Notes under the pieces: generated by a model
What the model was told of the DNA's origin: nothing
Seen by the model: the letters and a program-made list of their open reading frames with translations, nothing else
The model's database searches: none
Assembly (NCBI GenBank): GCA_964475595.1
Contig: CAYYXG010000005.1
Span: forward strand, 68,030-132,029
Origin: RGEC01 sp964475595
GTDB taxonomy: Bacteria; Bacteroidota; Bacteroidia; NS11-12g; UBA955
Direction of reading: 5' to 3'
DNA length: 64,000 nucleotides
Position numbers and translations under genes: made by a program
In this document: piece by piece, positions 16,372 through 23,821 of the stretch
Position numbering within the stretch: position 1 is the first letter of the stretch
Layout: each line of letters begins with the position of its first letter

Positions 16372-17586
16372 TTAAATTTCCTGTAAAATATTGAATACCT
16401 GTTTTGCCTGATTGCTGAAATGATAGGGTGATGTATCAAAACTATCATTATAGTTTAAATTATCCAGCTCTGCCTTCAGATTTATCATTCGAAAACAGAT
16501 ATCGCTGTAAGGAATAAAAATTCCCAGTTTGTTTTTTAAAATAAATTCAGATGCTTCCCCTTCTATTCCAATGGCCACAATCGGCGTTCTTGTGGCAATA
16601 ATTTCCATAAATTTAGTACTAATGCTATCCTTAAAATGATTGGGTATAAACAATAAAGCAGCATCCGATTCACTTAATATTTCTGCCACTTTTTTCTCTT
16701 CAACAGGATTATGAAAAGTGATCTGATTTGGGATTGTATTGGCTAATCTAAAGATTGATTCATATTTTTTTTCATGGGTATAAAATTGGATATGAACAGG
16801 GATTTTCCCTAAAACCGAAGAAAAGTCTTTCATGGCTTCTTCCTGGCCGGAATGAATGGAGCCAAAATTAACCAAATTAATTGTCTCGTTTTTTGGGGCA
16901 ATCTTTTCATCCCTAAAAAAAACAGCATCCACACCATGAGGAAGTACCTTGATTTTATTTGCGCTATCCGGAACTTTTTGGATGTATTTTTCTTTCATAT
17001 ATGGATACGGGACTAGCACCCTGTCGGCATGCTGCAAGGTGAATTTAAGCCTTTTAAATTCTTCTGTTTTTCTGTTTTCACCGAGTAATCCAAAACCATA
17101 AAACTCATTGGCACCCCATTCATCTCTTATATCTGCGACAAGTTTTATTTCCGGATACCGGGTTTTTAATTCGGCAGCATAATACAGCAAAGAAAACGGC
17201 CCCCCAGTTACAATTATATTTTGAATATTATTTTGTAGCATGTAAGCACATATTTTTTCAAAATATTTCTTCCAAAAAATGCCTCTGTCATAATAATTAG
17301 CTTTGGTCAAAAATTTTAGACCGAACAGAGCTAACCTATATTGTATCTTTTCGAAAACACTCGTCGGAACATGATTCAAGATTTGTGGATATTTCTTGGG
17401 AAAGCGATTAACTATTAGCGAAGGGTGAACATTCCAATGGGATGTTTCCCTTAATCCGGGTTTGGCGCAAAACACATGCACTTCGTGGCCCGATTCGCAC
17501 AATGCATTACTAAGTTTGGCCCATCTTCGGCCTCCTACGCCGCTCATGGGCGGGAAGGTGTAGGAGACAATTAAAACCTTATCCAT
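16372..17586 (-). CDS. GT-B glycosyltransferase (GT4-like)
   Basis: 404 residues. It opens VLIVSYTFPPMSGVGGRRWAKL, typical of the GT4_WbuB-like group, with a DIRDEW segment near residue 150. The donor half carries INLVNFGSIHSG and SDAALLFIPNHF before STKFMEIIATRTPIV, an atypical EX7E region that keeps a Glu. The sequence is more AT-rich than its neighbours. It follows the PIG-L gene's upstream edge by 7 bases, and a 134-base gap separates it from the next gene upstream. That gap holds an orphan tail (see 17636-17720), a hint of past rearrangement at this point. Confidence 0.83.
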   Translation of the reverse strand: MDKVLIVSYTFPPMSGVGGRRWAKLSNALCESGHEVHVFCAKPGLRETSHWNVHPSLIVNRFPKKYPQILNHVPTSVFEKIQYRLALFGLKFLTKANYYDRGIFWKKYFEKICAYMLQNNIQNIIVTGGPFSLLYYAAELKTRYPEIKLVADIRDEWGANEFYGFGLLGENRKTEEFKRLKFTLQHADRVLVPYPYMKEKYIQKVPDSANKIKVLPHGVDAVFFRDEKIAPKNETINLVNFGSIHSGQEEAMKDFSSVLGKIPVHIQFYTHEKKYESIFRLANTIPNQITFHNPVEEKKVAEILSESDAALLFIPNHFKDSISTKFMEIIATRTPIVAIGIEGEASEFILKNKLGIFIPYSDICFRMINLKAELDNLNYNDSFDTSPYHFSNQAKQVFNILQEI

Positions 17587-17635
17587 TGCCTATCTTTCCG
17601 CCGTTATTACGAATTCTCCACTATTTTTTTTCTGA

Positions 17636-17720
17636 TTAATCCTTCCATACCGCATCGCCATCAACCAGTCGGGTATAGACTTTTTTAACTGCTTCATCCA
17701 GAAAGGGGTATTTATGACTA
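17636..17720 (-). pseudogene. Possible orphan C-terminal remnant of a deleted gene
   Basis: In the gap between two glycosyltransferases an open frame of about 31 codons (17636-17728) has no ATG, GTG or TTG start. It reads like a coding tail (KYPFLDEAVKKVYTRLVDG, then DAVWKD and stop). The composition is protein-like rather than AT-rich spacer. I read it as the 3' end left after deletion or replacement of an upstream gene. I do not recognise the parent family, and the call is tentative. Confidence 0.28.
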
Positions 17721-19136
17721 TCATTTGTCTATTCTGTTTTTCCAAAAATGCCTGAAGTTATTGGCCACCCCTTCCATAGACCAATATTGATTTTCTTCCG
17801 CAGGTGGTTTTTTATCTGATGCCAGCTGATTAAGTAACTCAAGTAAACTCTCAGCGTTATAAAAAGGCAAACCTACACCCTCGGGAACATACATAGCCGT
17901 ATTATCATCTCTCAGCACGCATACCTTTTTTTGAAAATATAGGGCTTCAAACACCACGGTGGATGCATGACTAACGATCAAATCAGCTTCATTGATTACG
18001 TCATAAATACTTTCTTCCTTATGGGTAGAATACCATGTCCCCTGAAACTGAAAGAACGGCTCATATTTAGCATCCGGTTGCTCTGAAGGGTGAAGCCGAA
18101 TGCATAATCTAAACGACTGTTTCCATTGCTGTAATGCACTGAGTGTGTGCCTCAATAATCCATTTTCAACAGATGAAGGCGGAATGCCTTCCCCAATGAG
18201 TACTACATTGATTTCTTTGTCCCTTTTTGAAGGCGAATTGCTTTTCAATCGCTTTACTGCCTGCTCCAGGTCATAGTGTCCGAAAGGAATACACTGAACC
18301 GGAGCATTGGTAAGTCCTGCATGGTAAGGTCCAAAAACCAGTTCATAATCGCTTTTCATGGCTTTTAGTGCCGGAGAAGCCGCCAATTTGGGCCCATATT
18401 TCATACCCAAATTAAAAACCCCATGCTGAACCTCAGCAGTTGGAATTCCCAGTTCTTTGGCCACCTGAAACAACACTGCCTGCTTCCATTCGCCATTGTT
18501 GCCTTCGGAAACTAGAATACATTTGGGATTTGCTTGTTTCAGGGCTTTTTTGAGCGCTTTACGGTAGTATGGGATAATGCGGTTGATAAAACAAAGCTCT
18601 GATTTTATGCTTTCCCATTCACCCTGCTTTATGAATGGGTGCAGTGTTACCCGAATTTCGGCTAGAAAACCCGCTAATTTCTCTTCCCATTTTTGGTCGG
18701 TAGCATTAAACGCCAACTTGCTCCTCATCCATGCCTTGAAGAACCAATAATCAAAAGAATAGGTGTTGGGTAAATTATCAAATATGCGTCTTTGACCCGA
18801 ATACAACCATTCCTGCCTGCTGAGTTCAGGCAATTCCCGCAAAAACAAGGTCATGCGGTTGGGTACTTCCGGATTGCCCTCATAATTGGCAATGCTCAGG
18901 ATATCAACCCTGCGATTTGCCCGTGGTCGTATCCGATGGCAAAACAACATATACTTTATGAGAGAGACCGATTCAGTAGCACTTTGACTTTTACCGCTTT
19001 GGGGCTGTGACTTCATTTCCGCAATGCGAAGCTGCCAGCGGAGAATATGCCAAATCGGTGTTTGATCAGAAAAGGTGAACCTTAATTCCGCTTGTTGGTT
19101 ATCCAGATTAAACAGTGCCTGTTGAAAATCCTGCAT
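17721..19136 (-). CDS. Capsule-type GT-B glycosyltransferase, candidate ulosonic-acid transferase
   Basis: 471 residues. Segments AEVQHGVFNLGMKYGP, CIRLHPSEQPD and VSHASTVVFEALYFQKK are the pattern of inverting GT-B enzymes related to polysialyltransferases, capsule synthesis proteins and CDP-glycerol polymer transferases. In that group the HP motif contacts the CMP or CDP donor and S/T-S/T binds the phosphate. The gene follows the NeuB/NeuA-type cassette directly (3 bases after the SDR gene), so transfer of the CMP-activated product is the obvious hypothesis. No transmembrane segment is evident. Family call is moderate; donor is inference. Confidence 0.72.
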   Translation of the reverse strand: MQDFQQALFNLDNQQAELRFTFSDQTPIWHILRWQLRIAEMKSQPQSGKSQSATESVSLIKYMLFCHRIRPRANRRVDILSIANYEGNPEVPNRMTLFLRELPELSRQEWLYSGQRRIFDNLPNTYSFDYWFFKAWMRSKLAFNATDQKWEEKLAGFLAEIRVTLHPFIKQGEWESIKSELCFINRIIPYYRKALKKALKQANPKCILVSEGNNGEWKQAVLFQVAKELGIPTAEVQHGVFNLGMKYGPKLAASPALKAMKSDYELVFGPYHAGLTNAPVQCIPFGHYDLEQAVKRLKSNSPSKRDKEINVVLIGEGIPPSSVENGLLRHTLSALQQWKQSFRLCIRLHPSEQPDAKYEPFFQFQGTWYSTHKEESIYDVINEADLIVSHASTVVFEALYFQKKVCVLRDDNTAMYVPEGVGLPFYNAESLLELLNQLASDKKPPAEENQYWSMEGVANNFRHFWKNRIDK

Positions 19137-19139
19137 GTT

Positions 19140-19961
19140 TTACCAGGCGGTTCTGCCGCCGTCTGCCGCAATCACGGCACCATTGATATAACTGGAAGCT
19201 TCCGACAGCAAAAACACAATCAACCCTTTGTATTCGTCCTTCCGGGCCATTCTTCCCATAGGAATTCTGGCCGTAACCTCTTTTATAAAATCAGATGGCT
19301 GCCCATTTTCTACGCCACCCGGACAAATGGCATTGCACCTTACAGGCACATCGGCCCAATAGGTAGATACATATCGGGTCAGGCCTATCAGACCGGTTTT
19401 TACCACAGAATAGGTAACCGGCTTTACCGGTTGTTGATTGGCCGGTGCATTTTCATCTTTATAGAGTCGCTGATCAGGGGCAATCAATCCCAAATCGCTG
19501 GAAACATTGATGATGGAGCCACCTTGCCTGTTGCCTGCCATAGCTGCCCCAAAATATTTGATGCACAGGTATGAACCGGTTAACCCCACCGCCAGATCGT
19601 TGGTCCAGGTATTCAGCGGAAAATTTTCCAGGCGACTGAAATTGGTGGTCGCATTGGATTCCATTTTCGGGTTATTTGCCGCATTGTTTATCAGGCCGTC
19701 GATTTTGCCATATTCCAACAGCACATCATCACACACTTTTTTCACGGAATCTTCATGGGTTATATCTACCGCAAATCCCCTACAGTTGCATGTGAACCTG
19801 CTGTTAATTTCGGCAGCAAAATCATCCAATGCTTTTTGCGACAGATCCAGAAGTATCGGTGTGCCTCCGGACTCAGCCACCGCCCAGGCATGCTGTTTGC
19901 CCAAAAGACCCACGGCTCCTGTAATGACAACTACTTTATTGCTGAGCGTAAAAATATTCAT
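19140..19961 (-). CDS. Short-chain dehydrogenase/reductase (cassette SDR 1)
   Basis: About 273 residues from the ATG at 19961, one base after the upstream stop; an ATG at 19991 inside the upstream gene is less likely. The NAD(P) loop TGAVGLLG is at 14-21, NNAANNPK near 92-99, and the catalytic set is Ser154/155, Tyr184 and Lys188. The insertion between Ser and Tyr is unusually long (about 29 residues versus about 12), a feature of SDRs found beside CMP-sugar synthetases such as PtmA. It probably oxidises or reduces an intermediate of the ulosonic-acid pathway. Exact step unknown. Confidence 0.85.
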   Translation of the reverse strand: MNIFTLSNKVVVITGAVGLLGKQHAWAVAESGGTPILLDLSQKALDDFAAEINSRFTCNCRGFAVDITHEDSVKKVCDDVLLEYGKIDGLINNAANNPKMESNATTNFSRLENFPLNTWTNDLAVGLTGSYLCIKYFGAAMAGNRQGGSIINVSSDLGLIAPDQRLYKDENAPANQQPVKPVTYSVVKTGLIGLTRYVSTYWADVPVRCNAICPGGVENGQPSDFIKEVTARIPMGRMARKDEYKGLIVFLLSEASSYINGAVIAADGGRTAW

Positions 19962-19962
19962 A

Positions 19963-20706
19963 TCAGTGAAATGAGGTTGTTTGCCCGCCATCTACCACCA
20001 TGCAAGATCCGGTGATGAATGACGCTTTTGCGGATGCCAGAAACAAAACAGTATCTGCGACCTCCTGCGGGGTTCCAAAACGATTTAAAGGTACTTTATC
20101 CTGTAACATTTTTGCAACACCGGTGGGATTTGCTTTCATTTTTTCATCCCAGGTTCCGCCATCAGCCATGATGTTTCCGGGTGCCACGGTGTTTACCCTG
20201 ACTTCCGGTGCCCATTTGCGCGACAATTCCTTGCCCAGGGTGATAAGGGCGGATTTCGCAACGGCATAGGCCGTTGGAGCCCCAAGACTCTCCATACCGG
20301 CAATGGAACTGACCAGTACTGCATTACCATGTGCTTTTTGCAAGGCACTTTCGAATGTTTGCAGACAATTCAGCGTGCCCAAAAAATTCAATTGCCACAT
20401 GCGTTGCCATTCATGCTCGCACGGTATAGCCGCGGCCTCGCCGGATCCGGAACCTACATTGCACACCAGCACATCCAGTCCGCCGCCAGTTTTGGCCAAA
20501 ATATCCGCTGAAACAGCCGCTATCTGATCCTGACGGGTAATATCACATGCATACCAATACATTCCCGGCTCGAGAAAATCAGGCTGCTTCCTGCTAATGA
20601 TATGCACCGCAGCGCCTTCATCAAAGAAAGACTTGGAAACAGCGCTTCCTATGCCACCACTGCCGCCTATAATGAGCACGTTTTTGGATTTCAGTGATAA
20701 CTCCAA
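19963..20706 (-). CDS. Short-chain dehydrogenase/reductase (cassette SDR 2)
   Basis: 247 residues, classical SDR length. It has GGSGGIG at 14-20, a CNVGSGSG segment in place of the usual NNAG, Ser134, and Tyr147/Lys151 in YAVAK. The C-terminal VDGGQTTSFH completes the fold. It lies 2 bases after the aminotransferase gene and one base before SDR 1. The two SDRs differ clearly, so they probably catalyse different steps, for example oxidation before transamination and a later reduction. Substrate is unknown; cofactor preference cannot be fixed by eye. Confidence 0.86.
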   Translation of the reverse strand: MELSLKSKNVLIIGGSGGIGSAVSKSFFDEGAAVHIISRKQPDFLEPGMYWYACDITRQDQIAAVSADILAKTGGGLDVLVCNVGSGSGEAAAIPCEHEWQRMWQLNFLGTLNCLQTFESALQKAHGNAVLVSSIAGMESLGAPTAYAVAKSALITLGKELSRKWAPEVRVNTVAPGNIMADGGTWDEKMKANPTGVAKMLQDKVPLNRFGTPQEVADTVLFLASAKASFITGSCMVVDGGQTTSFH

Positions 20707-20708
20707 TG

Positions 20709-21701
20709 CTAGTTTCTTTTAAACTGGTAGGGGGTTGGCGCTTCTGAGGCAGCCTGGCTCACTTCGTTGCTCCAGGTTTTGATTTGACCTATTATGTCAA
20801 CACCTACATTCTTACTCCACTGTTCCAGCAAAGCTGTGGTAATTTTACCCATTTTCCCGTCTCCTATGTTAATGCCATTGAGGGTGGTGGTTGGCAAAAT
20901 ACAAAAGGGTGTCCCGGTTAGAAATGCTTCATCGGCAATGTACACATCATAAGGCTCAATGTTCTTTTCGATGCATTCAATACCCATTTGGGCCGCCAGT
21001 TCAAAAATATAGTCGCGGCTGATGCCCCGTAAAATATTTCTGCCTTCCGGGGTAATGATTTTCCCGTCTTTTATCATGAAGAAATTGTCGCCGGTACCTT
21101 CGGTGATAAATCCATCCGGATCCAGCAGCAATGCCCAGTTATTGTCGCCGGCAAACTGGCTCACTTCAATGTTGGCCATCTGGTAATACAAACGGCTGCG
21201 GTTTTTAATTTTGGGATCCAGCAGTGTAGCCGGAATAGCGCGCTGTGAGGGAATAACCGAGTTGATGCCATTATCGTAGTATTTGCCCATGCTGGCCACG
21301 GTCCACTTTAGCGGAAAATCGGCAATCACTACGGTAGGTTCCATTTTTCCGCCAAATATGGGTGCGTAAATACCCAGCGGGCCTCTGCTCACATTGATCA
21401 TCAATCTGTGCTCATCTGTGGGTAGAAAAACCGGCTCGTTGGCCTCTATGGTCTTATAACAGGCTTCTTCCAGTTCGTCGATGGTCATTTTCAGGGGTAT
21501 GTGCAGAATCTTCACGCCCGTCATCAGTCTTTCCAGGTGTTCCCGGAGTTTAAATTGTTTTTTATTAAATGAACGGGTCATTTCAAAGACCATATCCCCA
21601 AACATCAGGGCCGAATCGTAGATAGAAACCTTTGCTTCGTGCTCGGGTACGAAGGTGCCGTTCATATACACCACCCTGCCGCTTCTTTGTATGTCTGTCA
21701 T
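20709..21701 (-). CDS. Class IV PLP aminotransferase (branched-chain/D-amino-acid type)
   Basis: 330 residues. The fold-type IV pattern is clear: VYMNGTFVPEHEAKVSIYD at the start, FGDMVFE near 34-40, the probable PLP Lys166 in DPKIKNRSR, and TEGTGDNFF at 200-208 before a phosphate-binding TGTPFC. The family includes BCAT, D-amino-acid, (R)-amine and aminodeoxychorismate enzymes. Its place between a NeuA-like gene and two SDRs suggests it aminates a sugar-acid intermediate or supplies an unusual amino acid for decoration, rather than serving branched-chain amino acid metabolism. The IKN context resembles (R)-selective amine transaminases. Substrate is inference. Confidence 0.86.
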   Translation of the reverse strand: MTDIQRSGRVVYMNGTFVPEHEAKVSIYDSALMFGDMVFEMTRSFNKKQFKLREHLERLMTGVKILHIPLKMTIDELEEACYKTIEANEPVFLPTDEHRLMINVSRGPLGIYAPIFGGKMEPTVVIADFPLKWTVASMGKYYDNGINSVIPSQRAIPATLLDPKIKNRSRLYYQMANIEVSQFAGDNNWALLLDPDGFITEGTGDNFFMIKDGKIITPEGRNILRGISRDYIFELAAQMGIECIEKNIEPYDVYIADEAFLTGTPFCILPTTTLNGINIGDGKMGKITTALLEQWSKNVGVDIIGQIKTWSNEVSQAASEAPTPYQFKRN

Positions 21702-21708
21702 AATGCTA

Positions 21709-22392
21709 TTATTTTATGATAAATTCTTTCATGAGTGCTGAACACATTCGAAGATCGTCCATGGAATCGATTTCAAACATTTTCCAGAATTCCATTTCTA
21801 CCACCCCGATTTTTTCACCAAAGCGGTTGTTGTTTTGCTTCAGCACTTCCGGTTTAAATAGGTAAAAAGACCCATTCTCGATGTATTGCTTGGGGATATC
21901 CTGCCTGCGCTTGCGGTTTCTCCAGTCATAATTCACACTGTCCAGCTGTCCGTTTTTATTTTCCCAGAAAAAAAGGTCTTCAGCCATGCTGCAGGAAAAG
22001 TAAGAATCACAGGCTGATGCAGTGGCCAGTTCTATTCCTCTTCGCACATCAGAGGCTTCTCTCAGCGGGGAAGTAACCTGAGGAGCCAGCACCCAGTCTA
22101 TTTTTTGGCCCGTCTGGGCTTCTATATGGTCTATTGCATGCAGCCAGGCAGATTCTGAGGTAGCTAAATCACCCGCAATGTCATCCGGTCTTTTAATGGA
22201 TTGGGCTCCGTAGTTATTACCCACCTCCAGGATTTCATCGCTGTCGGAACTTACCCAAACAGACGTGGCGCCTCCTTGAATGCAATTTTCAATGGTCCAC
22301 GCCATCAGCGGCTTGCCACAAAAATCAATGATGTTCTTTTTGGGAATGCCTTTGCTTCCACCCCTTGCCAAAACAATTGCTGCTACATTCAT
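21709..22392 (-). CDS. CMP-sugar-acid synthetase, NeuA/SpsF family
   Basis: 227 residues. It opens with the CMP-transferase signature ARGGSKGIPKKN at 9-20, then FCGKPLMAWTIE, VSSDSDEI and QVTSPLREASD. The C-terminal ENGSFYLFKPE and FEIDSMDDLRM are typical of CMP-N-acetylneuraminate cytidylyltransferases. It would activate a 2-keto-3-deoxy sugar acid with CTP to its CMP form, releasing pyrophosphate. The partner synthase is the NeuB-type protein at 23822-25714. It overlaps the TIM-barrel gene by 4 bp. Whether the substrate is Neu5Ac, Leg, Kdn or another acid cannot be told. Confidence 0.88.
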   Translation of the reverse strand: MNVAAIVLARGGSKGIPKKNIIDFCGKPLMAWTIENCIQGGATSVWVSSDSDEILEVGNNYGAQSIKRPDDIAGDLATSESAWLHAIDHIEAQTGQKIDWVLAPQVTSPLREASDVRRGIELATASACDSYFSCSMAEDLFFWENKNGQLDSVNYDWRNRKRRQDIPKQYIENGSFYLFKPEVLKQNNNRFGEKIGVVEMEFWKMFEIDSMDDLRMCSALMKEFIIK

Positions 22393-23228
22393 GCGTGTTG
22401 ATCTTCCAGATTATTGAGTGTACTTAGTTGCGATTTGAGGATTTCAATACCTTCATCATCGCGGTATGCCTGCATTACAAGAATGCCATCAAATTGTATT
22501 TTTCTAATTTCCTGCATTACACGCGAAAAATCAGTGTTGCCGCTGCCCAGGGGCACAGAGCCTCCGCCTAAAACACGGTCTTTGATGTGTATGTCTGAAA
22601 TCCGGTTGCCGTAGGCTTCAAATTCTTCCGCAATATCATAGCCCAGTGCTGCACTGTTTCCTGTGTCATAATTAACCGTTATGCAAGCCGGTAATTCCGC
22701 TATCAGGGATTTGAAATCTTCTGCATTGAGGTCCATTTCCAGTGCGATAGTTACGCCATTTTGCTCACAGCCCGGTACCAATTTATACAAGGCTTCCCGG
22801 AGCCGGTTTTTTTCTGCTTCTGTTTTTACGGATGAATGATCTACACAGGGTAATACAATGCATTCCACCCCGATTTCAGGTGCCCATTCCAACAGCTGTT
22901 GCATCATAGCAAGTGATGATAAAGCCGAATCTGTATCTGTGACATGCAGCGGTGCTTCCATAAAATAATCGGCGCAAATACTCCTCACTTTAACGCCGGT
23001 TTCCAGAATGTGCTGATTTATTTCCGCCCTGCCTTCCTTTGAAAGCAGCGGGTTTTTATCATGGTCGTTGTAATCCAGGATAAACTCAATATGGGTAAAT
23101 CCCAGCTCTTTGGCCACCCTGAATTCCTTCTGCCAGTAACCTACAGGATGCGCCTGAAAACGATTCCTATATTTGGGCAGAAGTCTGCCCTGCATTACAC
23201 CCAGATTGAGACCCAGAAATTGCAACAT
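22389..23228 (-). CDS. Xylose-isomerase-like TIM-barrel sugar isomerase/epimerase
   Basis: 279 residues with the AP-endonuclease-2/xylose-isomerase-like TIM-barrel pattern. Candidate metal ligands are seen in HIEFILDYNDHD, TIALEMDL, VNYDTGN and ISDIHIKDR. The closing PLGSGNTDFSRVM resembles the C-terminal half of the NeuB fusion two genes upstream (QVGEGTIDF). Such enzymes isomerise or epimerise keto/aldo sugars. No gap separates it from gmhA, and it overlaps neuA by 4 bp. It is likely cytoplasmic. The reaction may be an epimerisation of the sugar precursor; this is inference. Confidence 0.82.
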   Translation of the reverse strand: MLQFLGLNLGVMQGRLLPKYRNRFQAHPVGYWQKEFRVAKELGFTHIEFILDYNDHDKNPLLSKEGRAEINQHILETGVKVRSICADYFMEAPLHVTDTDSALSSLAMMQQLLEWAPEIGVECIVLPCVDHSSVKTEAEKNRLREALYKLVPGCEQNGVTIALEMDLNAEDFKSLIAELPACITVNYDTGNSAALGYDIAEEFEAYGNRISDIHIKDRVLGGGSVPLGSGNTDFSRVMQEIRKIQFDGILVMQAYRDDEGIEILKSQLSTLNNLEDQHA

Positions 23229-23807
23229 TTACGGCTTTGAAAAAAGGGTTGATTCTACGAGATGGCAAACAATATGCCCCAGCATGATGTGCACTTCCTG
23301 TATTTTATCGGTCTGAACTGAAGGAACTTTTATACAATGGCATACATCCGCCATTTTTCCACCGGATTGTCCGGTCCAGCCATAGGTTATTATACCCATG
23401 TTTTTTGCTACATCCACCGCCTGCAGCACATTGGGGCTGTTTCCACTAGTAGAAATGGCAATGAGTAAATCTCCGGGCCTGCCCAGGGCTTTCAGCTCTC
23501 TGGCAAAAACCTGCTCATAGCCGTAGTCATTGCCAATGGCGGTGAGATTGCTGCTGTTGGTTCCCAAGGCAATGGCACAAAGCGCATCGCGGTTGATTCG
23601 AAGTCGGGAAACCAGTTCAGCGGCCAGATGCTGGGCATCGGCAAAACTGCCTCCGTTTCCGCAGAAAAAAATTTTACCTCCTGCCTTCAGTACACGAATA
23701 CAATCGCCTGCCAGGTCGGCCAGCCTTTGTTGCAAATCCATATCCACCAGCACTGCCAGTTTCAGGTCGGCCGAAGCTTTGATTTCTCTGTATATTTCTT
23801 CCTGCAT
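23229..23807 (-). CDS. gmhA: Sedoheptulose-7-phosphate isomerase
   Basis: 192 residues, as in GmhA. This SIS-domain enzyme converts sedoheptulose 7-phosphate to D-glycero-D-manno-heptose 7-phosphate. The signature GNGGSFADAQHLAAEL is at 50-65 with catalytic Glu64. The sugar-phosphate Ser cluster STSGNSPN is at 119-126, and the second catalytic residue His173 lies in KIQEVHIMLGH. It is followed immediately by a TIM-barrel gene and preceded, 14 bases up, by the NeuB fusion. With the HddA- and HddC-like genes it makes three of the four steps to GDP-heptose. A GmhB phosphatase is not in the window. Confidence 0.93.
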   Translation of the reverse strand: MQEEIYREIKASADLKLAVLVDMDLQQRLADLAGDCIRVLKAGGKIFFCGNGGSFADAQHLAAELVSRLRINRDALCAIALGTNSSNLTAIGNDYGYEQVFARELKALGRPGDLLIAISTSGNSPNVLQAVDVAKNMGIITYGWTGQSGGKMADVCHCIKVPSVQTDKIQEVHIMLGHIVCHLVESTLFSKP

Positions 23808-23821
23808 ATTGGAAACCCCTT

